From Bolinopsis microptera (Eukaryota > Ctenophora > Tentaculata > Lobata > Bolinopsidae), in the NCBI RefSeq assembly GCF_026151205.1, contig NC_087072.1, positions 16,817,669 through 16,881,668 of the forward strand: 64,000 bases of DNA, written 5' to 3'. The first letter of the stretch is position 1, and each line of letters opens with the position of its first letter. The translations under genes were made by a program, and so were the position numbers. Below, in pieces: positions 56,401 through 64,000 of this stretch. The notes under the pieces are model-generated. The model searched no databases and was not told where the DNA came from. It worked only from the letters and a program-made list of their open reading frames with translations.

Positions 56401-59400
56401 AGCAATCTGGCAGTGCTGCACGCCACCGGCGGCGGCGTAATCGGCGTGAGGTCATGTGATTTCGCAGATTAAATTTTCCTCTAGAATAATTCCGATCCAT
56501 GTGGAGAGCAACTATAACAGTTTCGAATTTTGACATGAGGCTCGTAATGTCTGTGAGTTATGGTCTGAAATGTTGGATTTCGTTCAAAAAATTCTTCCCA
56601 AAATTACGAAACTGCGCATTCGGCGTATAAACAGGTTCACGCCGTGTACGCCGTTTGAGAACGGCGGCGGCGGCGTGGCCGGAAAATCATCGGCGGCGTG
56701 CAGAACTGCTATATGGACTCTAGTACGACACGTAACCAAGTTCGACAAGAGTGAATCATGGGCACTGAGCAGTAGGGCTGTAGGGTGATTCGCAAACACT
56801 ATCTCCACATGCTTTGTTACTACTTATAGATGTTTTAAATAAGATACTGTCAACAAAAGCCACTGTGTCGCAGAGCCTTCACAAGTAGAGTATTGGTGAT
56901 AACATTAACAAGCTTCTTTTGCAGTCATTTGACCATTTTTTATAGATCCAATTATAGATGCTGAGATGATATAGCTATACCTTAGAGAGATATCTATTAC
57001 ATATTAGAGACCACTTAGTTATATTCAATAGACAATATCACTACATTGCATAATTTTTGAACTTAATTAACAGGAAAACTAATACCAAGCTATGAATACA
57101 GCATTAATTATCAGTATCTAAATTTAGTTTATTTTTATTTATTTATTTTTGAGTTATTGTTGTCATCAATACAGCATCAATGTCTAAACTTATGCCCAGC
57201 TCTGCTTTAGATTGGTCAGTTAAAACCTCCTGGTAGGGATTGAAAATACAGTTCGCTCTACCCAGGAACCAGGCTGAAGATCTTAGTTTATGTCTTGAGA
57301 GACTTAGTTTTCTTACTCCTCGTCCCAAATCTCAGCAGCAGTTCCAAGTTTCCGCTATCAAATTCTCCTCTACTTTTCTGAGTAGTGATGTTGAGTGTCT
57401 TGGAAGTTATTTTTCTTGGGAATGTTAAAATCCTTCTCACGCTGTGTGATTTGAAGTGCCACACTCCAATGCTTATCTCACTGCAGCTAACCTCGACTGA
57501 TTTTTCCAAAGATCTTCTGTGTTTCCACTTTTCTCATCCACTTTTTTGTGTGAGCCTCACCGTCACGATGGACTGTTTGGTAACTCTAGCCGATACTGCA
57601 ACCTGTTTCAGAGTCCTACCAGTTACCAGACAGAGTGGCAGTACGCAGGAGTATATGTGAGGTAGAAACGTGAGGATAAAATCCATGATGAGTCTGTAGG
57701 GAGATCCTAGTCCCAGGATAATTGTAGGGTCAATAGTCAGAATAAAGTTAACGACCACAGCAGGAAAGTAGCAGATAAAGTAAGAGAATGTGGTGAGGGA
57801 GGTAACGAAAAGTGCACCTTGTCTCATAATGGTAACATCTTGAGTGGTGGTCATTGGTTTACTGAAGTACCGGTACAGAACACAGTAAGTGCATGCCAGG
57901 ATGAAGATTACATGAAGTGTTCCAGTGACTAGTACAGACATGAAGAGATTCAATATTTCGTGGATCATGAACAAGGAGCAACCAACAGATTGTGGTGGAC
58001 CAAGGTATTTAAAACGTGTCGTGTCAGACACGATCAGCAAAGTGGACACAATGCCAGACAAAATTATGATCCCCGTGATGATTTTCAGGACGATGTTTCG
58101 TTTTGCAATATTCTTGTATCGTCTTGGTGTTAGTACTGCAGTGATTCGATAAAGACAAAGCGTGGATAAAATGAGGGACTGGTTCAAGAATATGGCCATC
58201 TGTATACCTCCTAAGACCTCGCAGCCAATTCGAGAAATTTCCTTCCAAAGTAACACCCCCTCAACAACTGCAACAATCAGATCTGATATGCAAACCATAT
58301 GAACAGCGGCAAAAAACAAGTACATTGGCTGTTTCTGTTGGGCGATGAGAAAGAAGGATTTGAGGATTCTTGCGTTTAGAGGAGCGAAGATCATGGCAGG
58401 GCTACAGGTTGTAATTGTCATGAAGATTGAGATCGGAAAAATTCTTGCGTCCTGTTCCTCATTTTTATCGTCCACATGTTTTTGTGTAATTGGTGATGAG
58501 TCACTGTTCGCCTCACTTATAGGGCTCTTAGAGATAATGATCACTCCAAATACATTGTTTGTATCCCCACCAGAAGCCCCTCTAGAACGAAATTCTGAAC
58601 CATCAAACAATCTATCTCGGGATGGCAAAGTATGAACCCATAACGGGGTATCTACCACTGGCAGAAATTTAGAATTAAGACCTAGACTGTCATCCGTCAG
58701 ATCATCGATTCGATTTTCATTTTTATGACCGGCCTGTTCCTTATTTTTAACGTCCTGCACCTGTTTTTGTGTAATTGGTGATGAGTTTTTGATCGCCTCA
58801 CTTGTAGGGCTCTCAGAGATGACGATCAGTCCAAATCCACCAGCCGACTCAACCATGTTAGAGACGAGAAACAGATTTGGATTGAGAAGTATTTGAATGT
58901 TGATCGTAATGAGGATTGTGTTGAGGATTCCAGACACCATGGCACTACCTGGCAATAAAAATTCTGTTGTTTATTTTCAAACGTTCATATTGGAAACATC
59001 AAAAGTACTTTACAGGTGAAGATTATAGATAGCTGTTACCTGAATTTATCCGAGCATACTTTCAGTTTCAGCATTTCATTAGCTTTAACGGATTTTAGCT
59101 GCGGTATAATGTCCCATCCTATTGAATAATAAAAAGATGTTCATCAAATAAGATCATCGAAACAATTTGATCCTCGATTAATTCTGAACTATTTTATAGT
59201 TTTATGTATGTACACGTACTCTAGTTCGACACCAGAGATTCCGCAGTTGCCTGAATTTGCTTAATGTGCGGCAACTTTGGCGAATAGTTCGGCTCGAGTG
59301 CAACGATTTTTGGCATTGCTGACGTCTTCAAAAATGCCTGTAACGATGGCCAAAAACCTATGAACAATCCCTAACAGCAAAAGAGCAAGTACTGATAAGA

Positions 59401-62400
59401 GATATGATTATTGAATGACTCTGATCAGTCTGATATAAGTTATCTCACAGCATATTGGTATGATGATGTGATTCTTCTAAACCTGTGACTTGTAAGAGTG
59501 CAAGATGCAATCTTCACGTTGGGATCATTGGCTCACCAAAGAAATTTGGTGTCCTTTTATCCAAAAGTTACACCATCTGCATTCTCAAAATGGAATTATT
59601 GCTATACAGTACATATTTCATCAAAAATAGCATACATTTAGAAATATCGCTATGATTTAACGGCACGATTCTATTCCATTTCTATGTTTCATCAAAAGAT
59701 GATTTGACGGCACTCTGGTCGGAATATATAAAATATTTGGTATCGAGGTAAACGATTCATTAAGTTAATAGCCAATACTCTGCGTTTTGAAAACAAATTG
59801 TGCGAAAAAGTGCGGAAAAACGACTGTTAGTAAGAATATGTGCGGGAAACGGCTAATAGTACGATTCTGCACCAGCCGCACTTATAATATGTTGCCTCTG
59901 TTCGACACGTATCCTTGTTCGACACGTACTTTAGTTCGACAAACCCTTAAGTTCGGCTATGTCAAACTAGCTATCTGGACTCTAATACGACACGTAACCA
60001 AGTTCGACAGGAGTGAATCGTGGGCACTGGGCAGTAGTAGGGTGATTCGCAAACACTATCGCCACATGCTTTGTTACTACTTATAGATGTTTTAAATAAG
60101 ATATTGTCAACAAAAGCCACTGTGTCGCAGAGCCTTCACAAGTAGAGCATTGGTGATAACAAGCTTCTTTTGCAGTCATTTTACCATTTTTTATAGATCC
60201 AATAGATGCTAAGATGATACCACTCTAGCTTAGAGAGATATCTATTACATATTAGAGACCACTTAGTTATATTCAATAGACAATATCACTACATTGCATA
60301 ATTTTTTGAACTTAATTAACAGGAAAACTAATACCAAGCTATGAAAACAGCATTAATTATCAGTATCTAAATTTAGTTTATTTTTATTTATTTATTTTTG
60401 AGTTATTGTTGTCATCAATACAGCATCAATGTCTAAACTTATGCCCAACTCTGCTTTAGATTGGTCAGTTAAAACCTCCTGGTAGGGATTGGAAATACAG
60501 TTCGCTCTACCCAGGAACCAGGCTGAAGATCTTAGTTTATGTCTTGAGAGACTTAGTTTTCTTACTCCTCGTCCCAAATCTCAGCAGCAGTTCCAAGTGT
60601 CCGCTGTCAAATTCTCCTCTACTTTTCTGAGTAGTGATGTTGAGTGTCTTGGAATTGATTCTGCTTGGGAATGTTAAAATCCTTCTCACGCTGTGTGATT
60701 TGAAGTATCACACTCCAATGCTTAGGGGTGGTTCACATATTATGTAATCAGCCGAGGGGGGAGGGGGTTCCCAAATGATTACGGTTGATTACGGGGGGGG
60801 GGGGGGGGTTTGGCTGTTGAAATTGATTACGTAATCAAAATTTTCTTTTTTACCCTCTACAATAATATCAACTTGACAAAATTTTAATTCGAATTCCACT
60901 CAATTTCACTCTGATAGTGATAAAATTTAGGAATGGATCGGGTATCCGGCTGCTAAAGTAAAGGTGCTTGGCCGGATATCATAACAATGATTTCGGCTCA
61001 TAATGATCAGGGTAGCATGAAAAGGGGGGGGGGGGGGGGGGGGGTCAGGCCATGATTACGTAATTTTGCTGTCAGGAGGGGGGTAAAAATTTCTAAAATA
61101 TTGATTACGTAATATGTGAACGCCCCCTTCTCACTGCAGCTAACCTCGACTGATTTGTCCAAAGATCTTCTGTGTTTCCACTTTCTCACACACTTTTTTG
61201 TGTGAGCCTCACCGTCACGATGGACTGTTTGGTAGCTCTGGCCGATACTGCAACCCGTTTCAGAGTCTTACCAGTTACCAGACAGAGTGGCAGTACGCAG
61301 GAGTATATGTGAGGTAGAAACGTGAGGATAAAATCCATGATGAGTCTGTAGGGAGATCCTAGTCCCAAGATAATTGTAGGGTCAATAGTCAGGATAAAGT
61401 TAACGACCACAGCAGGAAAGTAGCAGATAAAGTAAGAGAATGTGGTGAGGGAAGTAACGAAAAGTGCACCTTGTCTCATAATGGTAACATCTTGAGTGGT
61501 GGTCATTGGTTTACTGAAGTACCGGTACAGAACACAGTAAGTGCATGCCAGGATGAAGATTACATGAAGTGTTCCAGTGACTAGTACAGACATGAAGAGA
61601 TTCAATATTTCGTGGATCATGAACAAGGAGCAACCAACAGATTGTGGTGGACCAAGGTATTTAAAACGTGTCGTGTCAGACACGATCAGCAAAGTGGACA
61701 CAAAGCCGGATAAAATTATGATCCCCGTGATGATTTTCAGGACGATGTTTCGTTTTGCAATATTCTTGTATCGTCTTGGTTTTACTACTGCAGTGATTCG
61801 ATAAAGACATATCGTGGATAAAATGAGGGACTGGTTCAAGAATATGGCCATCTGTATACCTCCTAAGACCTCACAGCCAATTCGAGAAATTTCCTTCCAA
61901 AGTAACACCCCCTCAACAACTGCAACAATCAGATCTGTTAGGCAGACCAGATGAACAGCGGAAAAAAACAAGTACATTGGCTTCTTTTGGGCGATGAGAA
62001 AGAAAGATTTGAGGATTCTCAAGTTTAGAGGAGCGAAGATCAGGGCAGGGCTACAGCTTGTAATTGTCATGATGATTGAGATTGGAAAAATTCTTTCATT
62101 TTTATCGTCCTGCACCTGTTTTGGTTTTATTTGTGATGAGACACGGCTCGCCTCACTTGTGGGGCCGTGAGAGATTACGAACACTCCAAGTTCAAAGTTA
62201 TTCCAAGAATTACTGCTTAGACCGCCATCCTTCAGATCACCCCATTGAGTTACATTTTTAAAACCGGCTGATTCAACTAAGTTGGAGACGAGAAAAAGAT
62301 TGAACAGCATTTGAATGTTGATCGTAATGAATATTGTGTTGAGGATTCCAGATACCATGACACTACCTGGCAATAAAAATCGTTGTTAAATTGTTTTGTT

Positions 62401-64000
62401 TATTTTTAAAGTTTAAGCATTCAATGTTCATATTCAGCACCAGCATTTTATTCATTTGAACGGATTTTGGCTGCGGTACAATGTCATATCTGAATAATAA
62501 GAAAACTTTTGTCGAATAAAATTATCGAAACAATGTAATCCTCGATTAATTCCGAGGTGGTTAAGAAAATAGTATCGTCACAGGCTTTGTTAAATTGTGA
62601 ACTATTTCGTATTTATAGATGCAAGAGATGTCTTTAAAAATGAGATACGATAAACAAAGACCGCAATGCAGCCATTTCAATTCTTTATTTTAATGCACCC
62701 AGTAGCTGCTAAAATTACTCTAGCTTTGAGAGTTATTATCTTTTGCAACCACTTATTATTCTTTATTTAGGCAGAGAACTATATTATATACCGGACAAGA
62801 ACTATCTTGTCTGATTGTGTGCGTGGGTGCGTTGGTGCGTGGGTGCGTGGGTGCGTTGGTGCGTGGGTGTGTGTATGTGTGTGTTTGTGTACCCCTAAAG
62901 GACACAAAAGCGCAAAAATAGCTTTTTATTCATTACTATGAATACTAGAGAACTGAAGAAATATATTTCCTGTACACATAGTCATAATATGAATAACATC
63001 TAGTTATCTAGTTCATTATTTCGGTTCAGCTTGTTTCCTGCTAAATCTGGGTCTACATTAAGTTACACAGCTCCTTATTTTTCGTACTTAATTCAACTTA
63101 CAAGTATGACATTTCCAGGTATCCAACTAACAAGTGTCTTACATGTGTCACTTTTCCAGGTAAAGGTCTAGCTGCGCAGATAGCGGCCAGTATCAACGCT
63201 AAAAAGAACTTCACCAAAGCAAACGAGGAGGATCTGCTTGTCAACCCAACTGTTGCTCCGCCAGCTAAGGTGGAGGAGGAGATTGAGATCAATGACTTGC
63301 CTCAACAAGCTAGGTAAGACTTTGTTTACTTTGGTTTAATAATCCCCACAGTACGGCTTCACTATTGCTCCAAACAGGGACCTTAATGCTTTGTTTTACA
63401 CAACATGTCTGATATTACACGATATATCACGTGTTTACACGATATATCACGTTTTTACACGATATATCACATGTTTACACGATATATCACGTGTTTACAC
63501 AATATATCACGTGTTTACTTAACAATTCACGTGTTCCAGGTACCGGATCACGAGTAAGGACGCTATAGCCAGTATACAGGAGTACAGCGAGTGTGCGCTC
63601 ACCGTGCGGGGAACCTACTATCCTCCCAATAAAAACCCTCCAGAGGGAATGAGAAAGGTAAATATATTTCAGATTACTCGAGCAACATGTTTATAATATT
63701 AACTTTAATCAAGTCCTTATATATTATTCTAAGGTGCTAGAATGTTAGAATCCAACTATTAGTTCTGGAATCATGATAACCTGATGTGTGTGTCAGTACC
63801 TACTGCGGGTATTATATTATAGCCCTGACCATAACCTTTATTAACCTGCTGTGTGTTTCAGTTGTTCATTTGTATTGAGGGAGCTAAAGAGCGCGCTATC
63901 CAACTAGCTAAGATGGAACTGAAGCGAATGATAAAAGAAGAGCTGAACAAAGCTCAGATGTTCTCGTTTGGTAGTGGAGCAAGGACTGCTGGAGGAAGGT
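44447..64000 (+). CDS. DDX46: DDX46/PRP5 DEAD-box helicase (19 exons seen, right end cut)
   Basis: ATP-dependent RNA helicase of the U2 snRNP, needed for pre-spliceosome formation. Exons 44447-44530, 44639-44737, 44859-45301, 45455-45671, 45792-45902, 46616-46726, 46849-47016, 47351-47555, 49985-50173, 50328-50611, 50748-50861, 51057-51267, 51412-51606, 51725-51973, 52173-52342, 52543-52744, 63160-63313, 63540-63657, 63862 onward; phases all join. Lys-rich start, then an RS domain (about residues 62-230), then VDPLEAFM and the [11 protein letters not shown] block. Motif I is AKTGSGKT (about 511), Ia PTRELA, Ib TPGR, II DEAD (about 624), III SAT (about 655), [12 protein letters not shown]. The tail has [29 protein letters not shown] and TVRGTYYPP, as in human DDX46. 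At least 1154 aa; a few C-terminal residues lie off the edge. Introns 8 and 16 contain antisense 7TM genes. Confidence 0.97.
47893..48112. repeat. Partial tandem duplication of the 7TM gene's 3' end
   Basis: 47993-48064 matches 48206-48277, which is the last coding stretch of the receptor, at roughly 80 percent by eye. Next to it, ACACAATTATTTTGGCAGTT at about 47898 recurs at about 48077. So an old tandem copy of the receptor tail survives downstream of the live gene as a non-coding remnant. Confidence 0.75.
48200..49189 (-). CDS. Rhodopsin-family 7TM receptor, orphan, nested in DDX46 intron 8
   Basis: Single exon, 329 aa, ATG at 49189. It has a short N-terminus with an N-glycosylation site (NST) and seven hydrophobic segments. 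TM1 has VGDTIIL (Asn of the usual GN replaced by Asp). TM2 has VSDLVICI with the conserved Asp. Cysteines before TM3 (ILCHM) and in loop 2 (YTCIYEF) can form the standard disulphide. DRY at the end of TM3 is replaced by SKL, CWxP in TM6 by CISFLP, and NPxxY in TM7 by NFYIY. The C-tail is short and basic. The ligand cannot be inferred. It lies antisense to DDX46 between exons 8 and 9, so it has its own promoter. It is not close to the three receptors in intron 16. Confidence 0.9.
   Translation of the reverse strand: MTVPNSTNDDLVVKDEAVRYIWAGWFIFVLSSSLVGDTIILIASIKYEAIALPEVMVAFIQHIAVSDLVICISYIFPLAVSLVADKWTFGPILCHMTPYFGYTGYFAGSLLISGLVTSKLLILKYPLRSRTWTAGTAHRMCLLIWLLALFWPICFILVDGYDVSFDYGSYTCIYEFSSSVWRFLLPVGIVIFFIVPTIIIVVTSVMILALARRATRESQEGMKWTGVMTVALTVAAYCISFLPIAVYHIVATVAEIDPSKPGSFMITFNRVASSLLDINVIANFYIYCLTISSFRHFLRARTKRLTSCLLTTLGIQGNREERRRLTNAA
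49190..49984. other. Rest of DDX46 intron 8; presumed receptor promoter
   Basis: No second gene. The stretch right of 49189 should contain the minus-strand promoter of the 7TM gene. A loose inverted repeat (GGGTTTCAA / TTGAAACC) lies at about 49788-49862. Confidence 0.35.
53490..54881 (-). CDS. Divergent 7TM receptor, tandem copy A (463 aa)
   Basis: ATG at 54881 (MVSGILNT); an upstream TTG-initiated extension is in frame but not a likely start, and a possible acceptor (ATTGCCAG) just before hints at a 5' non-coding exon. The first 30 residues are hydrophobic (signal peptide or extra TM). Then comes a long Ser/Asp-rich N-terminus of about 150 residues containing two copies of a unit with SSPITQK. 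Seven TM segments follow, beginning about [10 protein letters not shown]. The TM3 end reads LYRITAV in place of DRY, and TM7 lacks NPxxY ([15 protein letters not shown]). Rhodopsin-like by layout only; orphan. Antisense within DDX46 intron 16. Confidence 0.85.
   Translation of the reverse strand: MVSGILNTIFITINIQILLNPNLFLVSNIVESAGGFRLTVISESPSSEAIKNSSPITQKQDVKNKEQAGHKNENKIDDLTDDSLGLNSEFPSVVDTPLLPSRDRLSGGSESRSRGASGWDTDNVFHGVIFISKSSISEANSDSSPITQKHVDDKNEEQDARIFPISIFMTITSCSPALIFAPLNARILKSFFLIAQQKQPMYLFFAAVHMVCISDLIVAVVEGVLLWKEISRIGCEVLGGIQMAMFLNQSLILSTICLYRITAVLKPRRYKNIAKRNIVLKIITGIIILSGFVSTLLIVSDTARFKYLGPPQSVGCSLFMIHEILNLFMSVLLTGTLHVIFILACTYCVLYRYFSKPMTTTQDVTIIRQGALFVTSLTTFSYFICYFPAVVVNFILIIDPTIILGLGSPYRLIMDFILTFLPHIYSCVLPLCLVTGRTLKQVAVSARATKQSIVTVRLTQKSG
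55345..55405. repeat. 12-bp minisatellite upstream of receptor A
   Basis: About four units of GACCAGTCATGT with single-base variants (GACCAGTCGTGT, AACCAGTCATGT). It is about 460 bp upstream of the receptor start and is not seen in unit 2. Confidence 0.7.
56411..56708. mobile_element. hAT-like MITE with 8-bp target duplication and empty site in unit 2
   Basis: 298 bp, ends CAGTGCTGCACGCC and (reverse) CAGTTCTGCACGCC, GC-rich inside with GGC runs. It is flanked by CAATCTGG (56403-56410) and CTATATGG (56709-56716). The sister unit has an uninterrupted CTATCTGG at 59971-59978, differing from each flank by one base: an authentic pre-insertion site. An 8-bp duplication and CAG-type ends are hAT hallmarks. 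No ORF. Confidence 0.88.
57534..58940 (-). CDS. Divergent 7TM receptor, tandem copy B (468 aa)
   Basis: ATG at 58940. Nearly identical to copy A through the seven TM segments (a handful of substitutions, such as T for A before RFKYLG and V for L before TGTLHV). Most change is in the N-terminal region, with a small insertion (WVHTLPSRD) and the same two SSPITQK units. The TM3 end LYRITAV is shared. The 3' flank is also conserved with copies A and C, so that similarity reflects recent duplication. Confidence 0.85.
   Translation of the reverse strand: MVSGILNTILITINIQILLNPNLFLVSNMVESAGGFGLIVISESPTSEAIKNSSPITQKQVQDVKNKEQAGHKNENRIDDLTDDSLGLNSKFLPVVDTPLWVHTLPSRDRLFDGSEFRSRGASGGDTNNVFGVIIISKSPISEANSDSSPITQKHVDDKNEEQDARIFPISIFMTITTCSPAMIFAPLNARILKSFFLIAQQKQPMYLFFAAVHMVCISDLIVAVVEGVLLWKEISRIGCEVLGGIQMAIFLNQSLILSTLCLYRITAVLTPRRYKNIAKRNIVLKIITGIIILSGIVSTLLIVSDTTRFKYLGPPQSVGCSLFMIHEILNLFMSVLVTGTLHVIFILACTYCVLYRYFSKPMTTTQDVTIMRQGALFVTSLTTFSYFICYFPAVVVNFILTIDPTIILGLGSPYRLIMDFILTFLPHIYSCVLPLCLVTGRTLKQVAVSARVTKQSIVTVRLTQKSG
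60725..61127. mobile_element. Harbinger-like MITE in unit 3 with empty sites in units 1 and 2
   Basis: 403 bp. The ends GGGGTGGTTCACATATTATG and (reverse) GGGGGCGTTCACATATTACG are inverted repeats. Inside are two G-runs (about 60797-60810 and 61024-61043) and several GATTACGTAAT palindromes. It splits a sequence that reads ATGCTTATCTCACTGCAG in units 1 and 2, between TTA and TCTCACTG. The right-hand TTA looks eroded (TTC). A TTA target and these ends suggest a PIF/Harbinger-type MITE. No ORF. Confidence 0.8.
61186..62358 (-). CDS. Divergent 7TM receptor, tandem copy C (390 aa)
   Basis: ATG at 62358. The TM region is nearly identical to A and B, but the N-terminal region is about 75 residues shorter and carries a single, diverged copy of the repeated unit ([14 protein letters not shown]). 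TM2 has [11 protein letters not shown] where A/B have [11 protein letters not shown]. It is therefore the most distinct of the three. LYRITAV and the absence of NPxxY are shared. Its gene-proximal upstream block is short; most of the upstream block of units 1 and 2 is missing. Confidence 0.85.
   Translation of the reverse strand: MVSGILNTIFITINIQMLFNLFLVSNLVESAGFKNVTQWGDLKDGGLSSNSWNNFELGVFVISHGPTSEASRVSSQIKPKQVQDDKNERIFPISIIMTITSCSPALIFAPLNLRILKSFFLIAQKKPMYLFFSAVHLVCLTDLIVAVVEGVLLWKEISRIGCEVLGGIQMAIFLNQSLILSTICLYRITAVVKPRRYKNIAKRNIVLKIITGIIILSGFVSTLLIVSDTTRFKYLGPPQSVGCSLFMIHEILNLFMSVLVTGTLHVIFILACTYCVLYRYFSKPMTTTQDVTIMRQGALFVTSLTTFSYFICYFPAVVVNFILTIDPTIILGLGSPYRLIMDFILTFLPHIYSCVLPLCLVTGKTLKRVAVSARATKQSIVTVRLTQKSV
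62581..63159. other. Right part of DDX46 intron 16
   Basis: No gene. It holds the GT-rich minisatellite at 62815-62893 and a polypyrimidine tract with CTTTTCCAG at 63151-63159 serving exon 17. Confidence 0.5.
62815..62893. repeat. GT-rich minisatellite (GTGCGTGG units)
   Basis: About seven units of GTGCGTGG/GTGCGTTG grading into a TG dinucleotide run. Simple repeat in the intron; no function inferred. Confidence 0.85.
63416..63539. repeat. 20-bp minisatellite abutting the exon 18 acceptor of DDX46
   Basis: Units of ACACGATATATCACGTGTTT, about five copies with single changes. A sixth, worn unit merges into the splice acceptor CACGTGTTCCAG at 63528-63539. Each unit is partly palindromic (GATATATC) and contains the E-box CACGTG in most copies. 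Confidence 0.85.

Larger units (their letters stand above)
52988..62580. repeat. Three tandem segmental units, each with one 7TM gene
   Basis: Unit 1 is about 52988-57018, unit 2 about 57022-60268 and unit 3 about 60269-62580. Each starts with the same AT-rich block (AATAGACAATAT near the start, then CTAATACCAAG) and contains a minus-strand receptor. Units 1 and 2 share a long gene-upstream block with GTTCGACACGTA motifs; unit 3 lacks most of it. Length differences are partly due to single insertions (56411-56708 in unit 1, 60725-61127 in unit 3). All three units sit inside DDX46 intron 16, which they enlarge to 10.4 kb. Confidence 0.9.

Noticed and set aside
57143-57328. 61-codon minus-strand frame conserved in units 2 and 3 (also 60392-60577)
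   Set aside because: Conservation is explained by recent segmental duplication; unit 1 has an in-frame stop in the same frame, and there is no domain or splice evidence.
63416-63539. CRISPR-like array of 20-bp units
   Set aside because: Units are contiguous without spacers, in an intron of an animal gene; it is a minisatellite.

Overview
The window is animal nuclear DNA. It is AT-rich and holds multi-exon housekeeping genes with short GT-AG introns, single-exon rhodopsin-type receptors and many non-LTR, LTR, SINE and MITE-like elements. The mixture (CR1/L2-like and RTE-like retroelements, an animal Copia, orphan 7TM genes in tandem, an Ig-type receptor) fits an early-branching metazoan, most likely a cnidarian. 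The species cannot be fixed from sequence alone, and a sponge or another invertebrate is not excluded.

Layout. 1-1.3 kb: a large inverted repeat carrying two tRNA-like sequences, then a minus-strand first exon that looks like proteasome subunit PSMD11/Rpn6; the rest of that gene lies off the left edge. 1.9-14.6 kb: a pile of retroelements. A CR1/L2-like element is followed by a second non-LTR element. That second element is split by a Copia LTR element, whose own 3' LTR is split by a third non-LTR element with an intact 1058-codon ORF. 14.6-22 kb: gene-poor, with RT fragments, a tRNA-derived SINE with clear target-site duplications, a foldback element and another CR1/L2-like element. 22.1-32.0 kb: TAF1, the largest TFIID subunit, 23 exons, about 1592 aa, with a CR1-like fragment and a long hairpin in introns. 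34.2-36.1 kb: a two-exon Ig-type membrane receptor. 32-40 kb also holds several terminal-inverted-repeat elements. 40.4-44.0 kb: an aftiphilin homologue (5 exons, 954 aa) with an expanded array of FGDF motifs. 44.4 kb to the right edge: DDX46/PRP5, the U2 snRNP-associated DEAD-box helicase, at least 19 exons.

Four intronless 7TM receptor genes lie antisense inside DDX46 introns: one in intron 8, and three tandem paralogues in the 10.4 kb intron 16. The triplication is informative because single copies carry MITE insertions (one hAT-like with an 8-bp duplication, one Harbinger-like) that are absent from the sister copies, giving natural empty sites.

Functionally, TAF1 (transcription initiation), DDX46 (spliceosome assembly), aftiphilin (AP-1/clathrin traffic) and PSMD11 (proteasome) are unrelated housekeeping genes. 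The lineage-specific content is the receptors and the mobile DNA. All exon borders were assigned by eye from splice consensus, phase continuity and remembered family similarity; no search was run.
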